Positions 52,329 to 61,414 of a stretch of 64,000 bases of DNA are shown here, one piece after another; positions within the stretch are counted from its first letter, which is position 1, and each line of letters begins with the position of its first letter. The notes beneath the pieces are model-generated. The model was not told the origin of the DNA. It did not search any database and worked only from the letters and a program-made list of their open reading frames with translations. The translations under genes were made by a program, and so were the position numbers. This DNA comes from Aeromicrobium sp. Leaf350 (GTDB lineage Bacteria; Actinomycetota; Actinomycetes; Propionibacteriales; Nocardioidaceae): positions 1,488,001 to 1,552,000 of the forward strand of contig NZ_CAKASL010000001.1 of the NCBI RefSeq assembly GCF_916858655.1. Direction: 5' to 3'.

Positions 52329-53729
52329 GTGACGACCTTCGGTCGCGACCTCGAGGTCCGCACGACCCCGATCCCCGGCCTGCTCGTCGTCGACCTGCCG
52401 GTGCACGGCGACGACCGCGGCTGGTTCAAGGAGAACTGGCAGCGCGAGAAGCTGACGGCGCTCGGCGTGCCCGACCTCGGTCCGCTGCAGAACAACATCT
52501 CGTTCAACGACGCGGTCGGAACGACGCGCGGCATCCACGCCGAGCCGTGGGACAAGTTCATCTCGGTCGCGACCGGCCGCGTCTTCGGTGCCTGGGTCGA
52601 CCTGCGTGAGGGCGACTCCTTCGGCGCCGTCTTCACCACCGAGATCCGGCCGGACGTCGCGATCTACGTGCCCCGCGGCATCGGCAACTCCTACCAGTCG
52701 CTCGAGCCCGACACGGCCTACACGTACCTCGTGAACGACCACTGGTCGCCCGACGCGGAGTACACGTTCCTGAACCTCGCGGACGAGACCGTCGCGATCG
52801 ACTGGCCCATCCCGCTCAGCGAGGTCACGCTGTCGGACAAGGACCGGGAGCACCCGCGGCTCGCCGACGTCGTGCCGTTCGCGCCCCGCAAGACGCTCGT
52901 CACCGGTGCCTACGGCCAGCTCGGTCAGGCCCTGCGCGCTGCCCTGGGTCACCTGCCTCACGTCGAGCTCACCGACGCCGACGAGCTCGACCTGACCAGC
53001 GACCTCACCGACGCCCGCCCGTGGCGCCAGTACGACACGATCATCAACGCCGCCGCCTACACCGCGGTAGACCAGGCCGAGACGCCCGAGGGCCGCGTGC
53101 TCGCGTGGAAGGTCAACGTCGAGGCGGTGGCCCGTCTCGCGCGCATCGCCCGCGACCACCGCATCACGCTGGTGCACGTCTCCAGCGACTACGTCTTCGA
53201 CGGCACGCAGGAGCTGCACACCGAGGACGAGTCGCTCTCGCCGCTCGGCGTCTACGGTCAGACGAAGGCGGCGGGCGACGCGATCGTGGCGACCCTCCCG
53301 CGTCACTACCTGCTGCGCACGAGCTGGGTCATCGGTGAGGGCAACAACTTCGTCCGCACCATGGCCTCGCTCGCGGAGCGGGGCATCGACCCGACCGTCG
53401 TCGACGACCAGCACGGCCGCCTGACCTTCACCGACGACCTCGCCGCCGCGATCGTGCACCTGCTGACCACGCGCCCGCCGGCCGGTACGTACAACGTGAC
53501 CGGGGCCGGCGAGATCCGCTCGTGGGCCGACATCGCGAAGCAGGTCTACGAGCTGACGGGCCACGACCCCGCGCGGGTCACGCCGGTCTCGACGGCCGAC
53601 TACTACGCGTCCGCCACCGGCCCGATCTCACCTCGTCCGACGCACAGCGCGCTCGACCTGGGCAAGATCACCGCCACGGGGTTCACGCCCCGCGACGCGG
53701 ACGACGCCTTGCGCGCCTACCTGGCCTGA
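52329..53729 (+). CDS. Fused RmlC-like epimerase and RmlD reductase
   Basis: 466 residues. The N-terminal cupin (about 1-180) has DDRGWFKENW, GTTRGIHAEPWDKF with the catalytic-type His, and VPRGIGNSYQSLEPDTAYTYLVNDHW. The C-terminal SDR (about 190-466) has LVTGAYGQLGQALRAALG, NAAAYTAVDQAE, HVSSDYVFDG and YGQTKAAGD. Together they would do 3,5-epimerisation and reduction to dTDP-L-rhamnose for cell-wall glycans. GTG follows the rmlB stop directly. Confidence 0.92.
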   Translation: MTTFGRDLEVRTTPIPGLLVVDLPVHGDDRGWFKENWQREKLTALGVPDLGPLQNNISFNDAVGTTRGIHAEPWDKFISVATGRVFGAWVDLREGDSFGAVFTTEIRPDVAIYVPRGIGNSYQSLEPDTAYTYLVNDHWSPDAEYTFLNLADETVAIDWPIPLSEVTLSDKDREHPRLADVVPFAPRKTLVTGAYGQLGQALRAALGHLPHVELTDADELDLTSDLTDARPWRQYDTIINAAAYTAVDQAETPEGRVLAWKVNVEAVARLARIARDHRITLVHVSSDYVFDGTQELHTEDESLSPLGVYGQTKAAGDAIVATLPRHYLLRTSWVIGEGNNFVRTMASLAERGIDPTVVDDQHGRLTFTDDLAAAIVHLLTTRPPAGTYNVTGAGEIRSWADIAKQVYELTGHDPARVTPVSTADYYASATGPISPRPTHSALDLGKITATGFTPRDADDALRAYLA

Positions 53730-53755
53730 CCGCTGATCTGAGCAGGGGACCTCGG

Positions 53756-55465
53756 ATGACCACGACCGACCGGCGCCCCACCGAGGGTCGGCGACGCCGG
53801 TCCGCACGACGGCCGATGTTGGTGCTCCTCCTCACCGCCCTGCTCGTCGCGGTGCTTCCCACCGCGAGCGCCTCGGCCGCGACGCGCTACGTGAGCCCGC
53901 CGTGGAGCGGGGCGATCTACGCGGAGGACGAGGCCGGCGCCACCCACCTGACGTTCCAGCAGTGGCAGGCGGCCGGTCAGCCGGCGCCCGAGCGGGCCGG
54001 TGCCCGCTACGTGAAGACCTCGTGGTCCCCGGTCGTGTGGGGCGTCGCGGACATCGGCGGACCCGACGGTCTCGTGCAGCCGCTGACGGCTGCGCAGTAC
54101 GCCACCGTGGGGCATCCCGCCGTCGAGGTCGTCGGACACGCGCCCGGATCGCAGTACGTGCGCCACCCGTCGTCACCCCAGGTCGTCGTCCTGCTGCCTG
54201 ACGGGAGCCGCCGCCAGCTGACGGACGCCCAGTGGCGGGAGGCCGGCTCTCCGGCGGCGGCCGATGCCGACCGCGGGTACTACAAGGCTCCGTGGAGTGC
54301 GGCCATCCACGAGGTCACGCGGGCCGGCGCGGTGCGTCAGATCGGGTTCGCCGAGTGGGCGGCCGCGGGCACGCCCACCCCGGCGGCGCCGCGCATCACC
54401 TACGCCCGCACCTCGTGGTCGGATCGGGTCTGGGGCCTCATCACGTGGAGCACCGACCCGGCCGTCACGACCGTGCACCAGTCGGCGCCGCTGACGTGGG
54501 AGGAGTACGTCGCCGCCGGCCGTCCCGGGGTCGGGGTGGTCGGCCACATCCCTGGCTCGTCCTACGTCGCCTACACCTCGGAGCCGTCCGCCGTCTACGC
54601 GATCACCCCCGACGGAGCGCGGCACCGGCTCACCGCGGCGCAGCACGCGGCCGCGGGCAACCCCGCTGTGACGCCCCACCCCGGTGGCTGGGTCAGCGTC
54701 CCGTGGGCGCCGGACATCTTCTTCCTGAACGACCTGGGCGCGCCCGGCGGCCAGGCGGTCGACGCCGCGAGCTGGGCGGCGGCGGGGTACCCGGCTCCTC
54801 GCTCGGTGACCTCGATCCCCGGTGGCGAGTTCGTGCAGTACCAGTTCAGCTCGCTGATCTACCACCACGCGTACGGACGCTCGATGCGTGTGCCGTACGC
54901 CGGATGGGTCGCCGCGGGCGGACCGTCCCCGCGCATCGTGACCCACCCGAACGGCGTCCCGACCTTCGAGGGCCACGTCGTGCCCAACAAGTCCTTCGCC
55001 CTGCCGGCCTGGTTCGACCCGGGTGGCATCCACCCGACCGTGTCGGCCTCGTTCGCGGCGATGCAGGCCGACGCCGCCCGGTCAGGCATCTCGCTGCGGA
55101 TCGTGTCGGGCTACCGCTCGTACTCGTACCAGGCGGGCCTGTACCAGCGCCGGGTGGTGAGCAGCAGCGTCGCCGAGGCCGATCGTTACGTCGCCCGGCC
55201 CGGGCACTCCGAGCACCAGACCGGGCTCGCCCTCGACATCAACTCGACCTCGCCCTCCTTCGCGGGCACGCCGGAGGGACGGTGGCTGGCCGCGAACGCC
55301 CACCGCTTCGGCTTCGTGATCCGGTACCCGGCCGGCAAGGAGCACGTCACGGGCTTCGCGTACGAGCCGTGGCACGTCCGCTACCTCGACCCCGCGCTGG
55401 CCACCCACCTGTACGTCAACGGCCTCACGGTCGAGGAGTACTTCGCGATCCCCTCGCGCTACTGA
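53756..55465 (+). CDS. Secreted VanY-type D-Ala-D-Ala carboxypeptidase with eight N-terminal repeats
   Basis: 569 residues. A signal peptide (PMLVLLLTALLVAVLPTASA) is followed by eight degenerate ~40-50-residue repeats (about 42-400) with the pattern Y-V-x-x-x-W-S near the start, a hydrophobic beta core, and L-T-x-x-x-W/Y-x-x-A-G-x-P at the end. The C-terminal M15 peptidase (about 420-569) has SGYRSYSYQAGLY, the zinc motif GHSEHQTGLALDIN and EPWHVRYLDP. It probably trims peptidoglycan stems while the repeats bind wall or polysaccharide. Located just after the rhamnose genes. Confidence 0.88.
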   Translation: MTTTDRRPTEGRRRRSARRPMLVLLLTALLVAVLPTASASAATRYVSPPWSGAIYAEDEAGATHLTFQQWQAAGQPAPERAGARYVKTSWSPVVWGVADIGGPDGLVQPLTAAQYATVGHPAVEVVGHAPGSQYVRHPSSPQVVVLLPDGSRRQLTDAQWREAGSPAAADADRGYYKAPWSAAIHEVTRAGAVRQIGFAEWAAAGTPTPAAPRITYARTSWSDRVWGLITWSTDPAVTTVHQSAPLTWEEYVAAGRPGVGVVGHIPGSSYVAYTSEPSAVYAITPDGARHRLTAAQHAAAGNPAVTPHPGGWVSVPWAPDIFFLNDLGAPGGQAVDAASWAAAGYPAPRSVTSIPGGEFVQYQFSSLIYHHAYGRSMRVPYAGWVAAGGPSPRIVTHPNGVPTFEGHVVPNKSFALPAWFDPGGIHPTVSASFAAMQADAARSGISLRIVSGYRSYSYQAGLYQRRVVSSSVAEADRYVARPGHSEHQTGLALDINSTSPSFAGTPEGRWLAANAHRFGFVIRYPAGKEHVTGFAYEPWHVRYLDPALATHLYVNGLTVEEYFAIPSRY

Positions 55466-55486
55466 CGCGCCCTTTCCAGGAGCGAG

Positions 55487-55532
55487 TTACACGCGTGTAG
55501 TTCTCCACAGGTGTGTACACAGCTGGGGAGAA
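55487..55532. repeat. TTACAC palindrome/CTCC hairpin element, copy 2
   Basis: A 12-bp palindrome TACACGCGTGTA (55488-55499) is followed by TTCTCC (55501-55506) and GGAGAA (55527-55532) enclosing CAG/CTG and a TGTGTACACA palindrome. Same order as the element at 44528-44560 and also between converging genes. Confidence 0.65.
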
Positions 55533-55538
55533 CTTCGG

Positions 55539-56024
55539 TCAGCTCTCGCCGTCCCCAAGACCGTCGACGGGCTGCACCTGCACGTCGTCCACCGTGTGGT
55601 CCTCGTCGAGCTGCACCAGGACCTGGGACTCGGGGAACTGGCGCGGCGCGGCGAACGCCAGCAGGACCGCGTCGGCGAACACGGCGGACGACACGAGCGT
55701 GAGGTCGTCGCGCAGGTCGGTCGGCTCCGCGACCGCCTCGTCACCGACGGCCTCCTCGATCTCGCTCGCGACCTCGTCGCGGATCGCCTGCCACCGGTCA
55801 GAACCCAGCTCGAGGAGACGCTCAGTCGTGCCGACGAGGGCGTCGAGGTCGACGTCCTCACCGGCCTCGAGGTCCTCCAGCTCGGGGTCGACGTTGAGCG
55901 TCAGCTCCTCGCCGGTCGCGGCGAGGCGCCCCGTGGCGACGACGAACCCGTCGTCGACCTCCGCCGTGGTGATGGCGTCGAGCACGACGAGGGCGTCAGC
56001 GAGGGACTGCAGGTCGGAGGTCAT
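55539..56024 (-). CDS. Acidic hypothetical protein
   Basis: 161 residues, strongly acidic (many Asp and Glu), no membrane segment or signal peptide. It starts MTSDLQSLADALVVLDAI and has a central helical region DRWQAIRDEVASEIEEAV. TAGGCT (56036..56031, minus strand) ends 6 nt before the ATG, predicting a leaderless mRNA. No family recognised. Confidence 0.75.
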   Translation of the reverse strand: MTSDLQSLADALVVLDAITTAEVDDGFVVATGRLAATGEELTLNVDPELEDLEAGEDVDLDALVGTTERLLELGSDRWQAIRDEVASEIEEAVGDEAVAEPTDLRDDLTLVSSAVFADAVLLAFAAPRQFPESQVLVQLDEDHTVDDVQVQPVDGLGDGES

Positions 56025-56065
56025 GGAACGAGCCTAGGACCCCCACCCCCGGGTGGTGGTCGTCG

Positions 56066-57358
56066 TCAGCCGCAGCAGCCCCCGGCTGAGGTCTCCTCCT
56101 CGAAGGCGCCTGAGCCACCGCACACGCCGGTGTCGGGAAGCGTCAGCTCGACCCGGGCCGCGGCCTCGTGATCGCCCGCGATCGCGGCGGCGACCGAACG
56201 TGTCTGCTCGAAACCGGTCAGGGCGAGGAAGGAGGTGGCCCGGCCGTAGGACTTCATGCCCACCGGGTAGAAGCCGGGCTCCGGCTGGGCCAGCTCGGTG
56301 GCACCGTGCGGGTAGACCGTGCCGCAGGAGTGCTCGTTCGGATCGATCAGTGGCGCGAGGGCGCGCGGCGACTCCAGCACCGGGTCGAGGTCGAGACGCA
56401 GCTCGGTCAGGAACGACAGGTCGGGGCGGAAGCCCGTGAGCGCGACGACCTCGTCGACGTCGTCGACCCGGACTCCGTCGTCGGACGTCAGCGCGAGACG
56501 GCCGTCCGGGCCGGAGTCGACGCGGGCGGTGCGGAAGCCGGTGACGGTCGTGACCGTGCCGTTCTCGACGGCGTTCCTCGCCTGCTGACCGAGCTCGCCG
56601 CGAGCGGGAAGCTCGTCCTGCCCGCTGCCGGCGAAGGCGGCCCCGACCGCCGGGCGGCGGACGAGCCACGTCACCCGGGTGCCGGGGTGCTGCTCGGCCA
56701 TCGCGGCGAGTCCGATGAGCACGCCCTTCGCCGAGGCGCCCGTCCCGGCGACGACGACGTGCCGGCCGGCGAAGCGCGCCGCGACGGCATCGACGGTGAG
56801 GTCCGGCATGCGGTAGGTGACGCGGTCGCTCGCCTCGGGCTCGCCGATCGCCGGATACCCGTCGCTGCCGAGCGGGTTGGGGCTGCTCCAGGTGCCGGAC
56901 GCGTCGACCACCGCGCGGGCGGCGACGGCCTCGCGGCCAGCCGGCGTGCGGACGTGGACGATGAACGCCGATGCGTCGCGGCCGGAGGTCACCAGACGGT
57001 CGCGGCCCGAACGCGTCACCGCGACGACCTGGTGGCCGAGCCGCACGCTGTCGCCGAGCGCGGCCGCCAGCGGATCCAGATAGGTCTTGACCCAGTCGTG
57101 GCCGGTCGGGTGGCGTCGCGGGTCGGGTGCATCCCATCCACGGTCGGCCAGGAGCTTCTCCGCTGCCGGGTCGACCAGCTCGGACCAGGGAGAGAACAGG
57201 CGGACGTGCCCCCAGTCGCGCACTGCCGCACCCGCGGCGGAGCCGGCCTCGAGCACGAGCACCGGGACGTTCCGCGTGCGCAGGTGCGCCGCAGCAGCCA
57301 ACCCGGCGGGCCCGGCCCCGATCACGACCACAGGCAGGTTCGCGGTGTCCTCACTCAT
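56066..57358 (-). CDS. FAD-dependent monooxygenase-like oxidoreductase of the ars cluster (ArsO-like)
   Basis: 430 residues. FAD motif VVVIGAGPAGLAAAAHLRTR, a second nucleotide site VVVAGTGASAKGVLIGL, and ATG-like VVALTGFRPDLSFL are typical of class B flavin monooxygenases. The C-terminus is Cys-rich (DTGVCGGSGAF and GGCCG). It overlaps the arsenate reductase gene by 8 nt. Such flavoproteins occur in ars operons; the substrate is unproven. ATG at 57358 has GAAGG 8 nt upstream; a GTG at 57365-57367 is too close to it. Confidence 0.85.
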   Translation of the reverse strand: MSEDTANLPVVVIGAGPAGLAAAAHLRTRNVPVLVLEAGSAAGAAVRDWGHVRLFSPWSELVDPAAEKLLADRGWDAPDPRRHPTGHDWVKTYLDPLAAALGDSVRLGHQVVAVTRSGRDRLVTSGRDASAFIVHVRTPAGREAVAARAVVDASGTWSSPNPLGSDGYPAIGEPEASDRVTYRMPDLTVDAVAARFAGRHVVVAGTGASAKGVLIGLAAMAEQHPGTRVTWLVRRPAVGAAFAGSGQDELPARGELGQQARNAVENGTVTTVTGFRTARVDSGPDGRLALTSDDGVRVDDVDEVVALTGFRPDLSFLTELRLDLDPVLESPRALAPLIDPNEHSCGTVYPHGATELAQPEPGFYPVGMKSYGRATSFLALTGFEQTRSVAAAIAGDHEAAARVELTLPDTGVCGGSGAFEEETSAGGCCG

Positions 57359-57770
57359 GACCGACACCTTCCTGGACGCCGAGGCTCTCGATCAGCCGCT
57401 CGACGCGGGCGCGGATCTCGTCGCGCACCTCGCGCACGATCTCGATGCCCTGACCCGCCGGGTCGGTCAGCACCCAGTCCTCGTAGCGCTTGCCGGGGAA
57501 GAACGGGCACTCGTCGCCGCAGCCCATCGTGATGACGACGTCGGACGCCAGCACGGCGTCGTCGGTGAGCTTCTTCGGCTGTTCGCCGGCGATGTCGATG
57601 CCGATCTCCGCCATCGCCTCGACGGCGACGGGATTGACCTGGTGGCCGGGCATCGAGCCGGCGGACCGGACGGCGATGCGGTCACCCGCGAGGTGGGCGA
57701 GGAACCCGGCGGCCATCTGGGACCGGCCGGCGTTGTGGACGCAGACGAACAGGACGGTGGGGATGCTCAT
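57351..57770 (-). CDS. arsC: Arsenate reductase, low-molecular-weight phosphatase family
   Basis: 139 residues. The nucleophile loop is FVCVHNAGRSQMAAGF and a second Cys pair is MGCGDECPFFPGKRYEDW. It reduces arsenate to arsenite using mycothiol or thioredoxin-type thiols; the family member is not resolved. It overlaps acr3 by 4 nt and the flavoprotein by 8 nt. Confidence 0.94.
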   Translation of the reverse strand: MSIPTVLFVCVHNAGRSQMAAGFLAHLAGDRIAVRSAGSMPGHQVNPVAVEAMAEIGIDIAGEQPKKLTDDAVLASDVVITMGCGDECPFFPGKRYEDWVLTDPAGQGIEIVREVRDEIRARVERLIESLGVQEGVGHE

Positions 57771-58846
57771 GCGGTCTCTCCGGTCGGGGTGAAGTAGCGG
57801 CGTGACCAGAGGGCCACGTAGACGAGGCCCACCAGCACCGGCACCTCGATCAGCGGACCCACGACGCCCGCGAGGGCCTGGCCCGAGGTGGCGCCGAAGG
57901 TGCCGATCGCGACGGCGATGGCGAGCTCGAAGTTGTTGCCGGCCGCGGTGAAGGCGAGCGTGGCGGTCTTCGCGTAGCCGAGGCGGAGCGCGCGGCCGAC
58001 GGCCATGCCGAGGGCGAAGGTGATCGCGAAGTAGGCCAGCAGGGGCAGGGCGATGCGGACGACGTCGAGCGGGTTGCTGGTGATCGCGTCACCCTGCAGG
58101 GCGAAGAGCAGCACGATCGTGAACAGCAGGCCGTAGAGCGCCCACGGACCGATGCGTGGCAGGAACGTGGTCTCGTACCAGTCGCGCCCCTTGGTCCGCT
58201 CGCCGACGACGCGCGTCAGGAACCCCGCCAGCAGCGGGATGCCGAGGAACACCAGGACACTGGCGGTGATGGCGCCGATCGAGAACTCCGCGCTGGTCGT
58301 CGAGAGGCCGAGCCACTCCGGCAGAGTCTGCAGGTAGAACCAGCCGAGCGCGGCGAAGGCGACGACCTGGAAGACGGAGTTGATCGCGACCAGAACGGCG
58401 GCGGCCTCGCGGTCGCCGCACGCCAGGTCGTTCCAGATCATGACCATCGCGATGCAGCGGGCCAGGCCCACGATGATGAGACCCGTGCGGTACTCCGGCA
58501 GGTCGGGAAGCAGCAGCCAGGCGAGAGCGAACATCAGGGCGGGGCCGACCAGCCAGTTCAGCGCGAGCGAGGCTCCGAGGAGCTTCCGGTCGCCGGTGAC
58601 CCGCCGCGTCTCGTCGTAACGGACCTTCGCGAGCACCGGGTACATCATCACGAGCAGTCCGACGGCGATCGGCACCGAGATCGAGCCGATGGTGAACGAC
58701 TCCAGGCCGTCGACCAGACCCTCCCACGTGCGTCCGAGCAGCAGTCCGACGGCCATGGCCGCGGCGATCCAGACCGGCAGGAACCGGTCGAGGGTCGAGA
58801 GCCTCACGGCGGTGTCAGGGGCGACGCCGGTGGTCGGCTGGGTCAT
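57767..58846 (-). CDS. arsB: Arsenite efflux transporter ACR3
   Basis: 359 residues with ten transmembrane segments. GLARCIAMVMIWNDLACGD contains the conserved functional Cys, and AGNNFELAIAVAIGTFGATSGQALAGVVGPLIEVP is a family hallmark. It exports arsenite using the proton gradient. First gene of the minus-strand ars operon; AAGGAC precedes the ATG. Confidence 0.95.
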   Translation of the reverse strand: MTQPTTGVAPDTAVRLSTLDRFLPVWIAAAMAVGLLLGRTWEGLVDGLESFTIGSISVPIAVGLLVMMYPVLAKVRYDETRRVTGDRKLLGASLALNWLVGPALMFALAWLLLPDLPEYRTGLIIVGLARCIAMVMIWNDLACGDREAAAVLVAINSVFQVVAFAALGWFYLQTLPEWLGLSTTSAEFSIGAITASVLVFLGIPLLAGFLTRVVGERTKGRDWYETTFLPRIGPWALYGLLFTIVLLFALQGDAITSNPLDVVRIALPLLAYFAITFALGMAVGRALRLGYAKTATLAFTAAGNNFELAIAVAIGTFGATSGQALAGVVGPLIEVPVLVGLVYVALWSRRYFTPTGETA

Positions 58847-58881
58847 GGGAGTCCTTCATCGAAGTTCGTCGATCCAGTGGA

Positions 58882-58930
58882 ACCCTACCCATTCATCGAC
58901 GGATGTCAATGTATAGGGCATACTGGGTCC
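58882..58930. promoter_or_regulatory. Divergent ars promoters with ArsR operator
   Basis: Minus strand: TTGACA (58909..58904), 16 nt, TAGGGT (58887..58882) for acr3. Plus strand: CATACT (58919-58924), 6 nt before the arsR ATG. An imperfect palindrome CATTCATC (58890-58897) and GATGTCAATG (58902-58911) covers the acr3 promoter spacer and -35, where ArsR would repress. Confidence 0.7.
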
Positions 58931-59287
58931 ATGGTCACGGAGCTCCCGGTCGTCGACGTCACCGACGCGTGCTGCGCCTCCGTCGTGGGCGAGGCGATGG
59001 ACGCCGACACGGCAGCCACCCTCGCCTCGAAGTTCAAGGCCATCGGCGACCCCACCCGCCTGCGTCTGTTGTCGCTCGTCGCAGCCCACGAGGGCGCCGA
59101 GGCGTGCGTGTGTGACCTGACCGAGCCCGTCGCCCTGTCGCAGCCGACGGTCTCGCACCACCTCAAGGTCCTGGTGGAGGCCGGCCTCCTCACCCGTTCG
59201 AAGCGGGGCACGTGGTCTTACTACGCCTTGGTGCCCGGCGCGCTCGACGACCTCGCAGACCTGCTCCGCACACCTCTCACGGTCTGA
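58931..59287 (+). CDS. arsR: ArsR family arsenic-responsive repressor
   Basis: 118 residues. Winged helix: KFKAIGDPTRLRLLSLVAAH, and LSQPTVSHHLKVLVEAGLLTRSKRGTWSYYAL. Cys ligands appear in DACCASV and the classical ACVCDL near the recognition helix, the latter being the As(III)-binding site. Divergent from the acr3 operon. Leaderless start at 58931; the N-acetyltransferase gene begins 3 nt after the stop. Confidence 0.94.
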   Translation: MVTELPVVDVTDACCASVVGEAMDADTAATLASKFKAIGDPTRLRLLSLVAAHEGAEACVCDLTEPVALSQPTVSHHLKVLVEAGLLTRSKRGTWSYYALVPGALDDLADLLRTPLTV

Positions 59288-59289
59288 GC

Positions 59290-59793
59290 ATGGAACCGGT
59301 CGCCGTCGACATCCGACCGATCGCGGAACCCGACTGGGACGACGTGCGGCGCATCTACGCCGACGGCATCGCGACCGGGAACGCCACGTTCGAGACGGAG
59401 GTCGCAGAGCGCGAGGACCTCGAAGGGCGCTGGGTGACGGGACAGGTCTTCGTCGCCGTGATCGCCAATCGCGTGGTCGGCTGGACGTCGGTCTCGCCGA
59501 CGTCGACGCGCGCGTGCTACCGAGGCGTCGGGGAGACGTCGGTGTACGTCGACTCCTCGGTGCGGGGGCGTCGGGTCGGTCGACAGCTCGTCGCTCACCA
59601 GGTCGCTGCGGCCGAAAAGGCCGGGTTCTGGACCCTGCAGACGTCCATCTTCCCGGAGAACGTCGCCAGCCTCCGGATCCACGAGGCCGCAGGATTCAGG
59701 GTCGTCGGTCGCCGCGATCGGATCGCGCAGCTGCACGGGGTCTGGCGCGACACGATCCTGCTCGAGTGGCGCTCGGCCGGCTCAGGTTCCTAG
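59290..59793 (+). CDS. GNAT acetyltransferase, phosphinothricin/ArsN1-like
   Basis: 167 residues. IRPIAEPDWDDVRRIYADGIATGNATFET and VYVDSSVRGRRVGRQLVAHQ with acetyl-CoA binding, and LRIHEAAGFRVVGRRDRIAQLHGVWRDTILLEW, are characteristic of phosphinothricin-type N-acetyltransferases. In an ars operon these are called ArsN1 and detoxify the arsenic antibiotic arsinothricin. It follows arsR by 2 nt, so it is coregulated. Its final 12 nt overlap the convergent permease gene. Confidence 0.9.
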   Translation: MEPVAVDIRPIAEPDWDDVRRIYADGIATGNATFETEVAEREDLEGRWVTGQVFVAVIANRVVGWTSVSPTSTRACYRGVGETSVYVDSSVRGRRVGRQLVAHQVAAAEKAGFWTLQTSIFPENVASLRIHEAAGFRVVGRRDRIAQLHGVWRDTILLEWRSAGSGS

Positions 59794-61035
59794 CTGCCGG
59801 CGCACGACCGCACGACCGCCGAGACCGAGCGCCAGCACGGCCACCCCCGCCAGGACCGACTCCCACGGAAGCGTCGCTGCCAGCACGAGGCAGCCGACGG
59901 CACCGACGACCTGCAGCACCCGCGGGTAGCGACGGTGGTCGGGAGCCTGGCGGTAGGCCGACACGTTGGCGACCAGGTAGTAGAGCAGCACCCCGAACGA
60001 CGAGAACCCGATCGCCCCACGCAGGTCGACCACCGCGACCACGGCGCAGATCACGACGGCGACGAGAATCTCCGCGCGGTGCGGAACCGCGAAGCGCGGG
60101 TGCACGACCGCCAACGTCGAGGGGAGGTCGCCGTGCCGTGCCATCGCCAACGTCGTGCGGCCGATCCCGGCCACCAGGGCGAGCAGCGCCCCGAGCGTCG
60201 CAGCCGCGGCGGCCCCGCGGACCCAGGGCCCGGTCCAGTCCCAGCCACCGGCGCGGGCCGCGTCGACCAGCGGCTCGGCGGAGGCGGCGAGCCCGTCAGG
60301 TCCGAGCACGGCGAGCACGCTCCAGGCGACGGCCGCGTAGACCAGGAGGGCGATCGTGAGCGAGGCGACCACGGCTCGGGGGATGACGCGTGCCGGGTCG
60401 CGCACCTCCTCACCGAGGGTCGCGATGCGGGCGTACCCGGCGAAGGCGAAGAAGAGCAGCCCGGCCGACTGGAGGACTCCGTACACACCGCCGTCGACGG
60501 TGAGGGCGAGCGACGGTCCGGCTCCGTCGGACCGCGCTGCCGACGCGGCGACGATCACCAGCCCGAGGACGGCGAGCACCCCGACCACCAGGACCTTCGT
60601 GACGGCAGCCGTGCGGTGCACACCGAGGCAGTTCACCGTCGTCACGGCCACCACCGCTGCGATGCCGATCGCCTTCTCCCACCCGTCGGGCGCCACGTAG
60701 GCGGCGAGCACCATCGCCATCGCGGCACAGCTGGCGGTCTTGCCGACGACGAATGCCCACCCGGCGAGGAACCCGGCAGTCGGCCCGATCTGCTCGCGGC
60801 CGTAGAGATATGTGCCTCCGGCCGAGGGGTACTGGGCCGCCAGCTGCGCCGACGAGGTCGCGTTGCCGAGCGCGACGACTGCCGCGATCACGAGCCCGAT
60901 CAGCAGACCCCCACCGGCCGCGGTGGCGGCGGGCGCGAACACCGAGAAGACGCCGGCGCCCATCATCGAGCCGACACCGATCGCGATCGCGTCGCCCAGG
61001 CCGAGCCGTCGGGCGAGCGGAGCGGGTGCGGTCAT
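59782..61035 (-). CDS. APC superfamily amino-acid permease
   Basis: 417 residues with about 12 hydrophobic segments. LGLGDAIAIGVGSMMGAGVFSVFAPAATAA is the conserved first-helix motif. Substrate not predictable; YLYGREQIGP and FAGYARIATLGEEVRDPARVIPRA are typical of cationic or neutral amino-acid carriers. CAGGAT and 6 nt precede the ATG. Converges with the GNAT gene. Confidence 0.92.
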   Translation of the reverse strand: MTAPAPLARRLGLGDAIAIGVGSMMGAGVFSVFAPAATAAGGGLLIGLVIAAVVALGNATSSAQLAAQYPSAGGTYLYGREQIGPTAGFLAGWAFVVGKTASCAAMAMVLAAYVAPDGWEKAIGIAAVVAVTTVNCLGVHRTAAVTKVLVVGVLAVLGLVIVAASAARSDGAGPSLALTVDGGVYGVLQSAGLLFFAFAGYARIATLGEEVRDPARVIPRAVVASLTIALLVYAAVAWSVLAVLGPDGLAASAEPLVDAARAGGWDWTGPWVRGAAAAATLGALLALVAGIGRTTLAMARHGDLPSTLAVVHPRFAVPHRAEILVAVVICAVVAVVDLRGAIGFSSFGVLLYYLVANVSAYRQAPDHRRYPRVLQVVGAVGCLVLAATLPWESVLAGVAVLALGLGGRAVVRRQLGT

Positions 61036-61101
61036 CCCGTCATCCTGCTGGACGAAGATGGCCGCCCGGTGTCCACCGTCCGGAGTGGCGGATGGACTCG
61101 G

Positions 61102-61272
61102 TCAGGGTCGGTGATCCCGGCGTGCCGTCGGCGCATGGTCCGGCGGCAGCGCGGGGTTGCCCCGCATACCGAGCACGGCGCCCGCGATCGTCAGCACCCG
61201 AGCGACCAGCCAGACGAGACCGCGCAGTGCTCGCCAGGCCAGACCGAGGGTCCTCCTCAGCACCGCTTTCAT
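61102..61272 (-). CDS. Short single-helix membrane peptide
   Basis: 56 residues: MKAVLRRTLGLAWRALRGLV, WLVARVLTIAGAVL, then a Pro/Arg-rich tail. A basic, amphipathic N-terminus and one hydrophobic segment. No strong Shine-Dalgarno is visible, so this is tentative. Confidence 0.4.
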   Translation of the reverse strand: MKAVLRRTLGLAWRALRGLVWLVARVLTIAGAVLGMRGNPALPPDHAPTARRDHRP

Positions 61273-61414
61273 GCGCACCATCCGATCACGCCGTAGACCT
61301 GATCGATCATGGCAGGAAGTTCGCGACTAGCTGGAGCGTTCCGCGGGGTCCCTACGTGCACCCACCGCGAGACCTTGCGCGGTGACTCATCCGCGACGCA
61401 GCCGAGCGCAGCGC

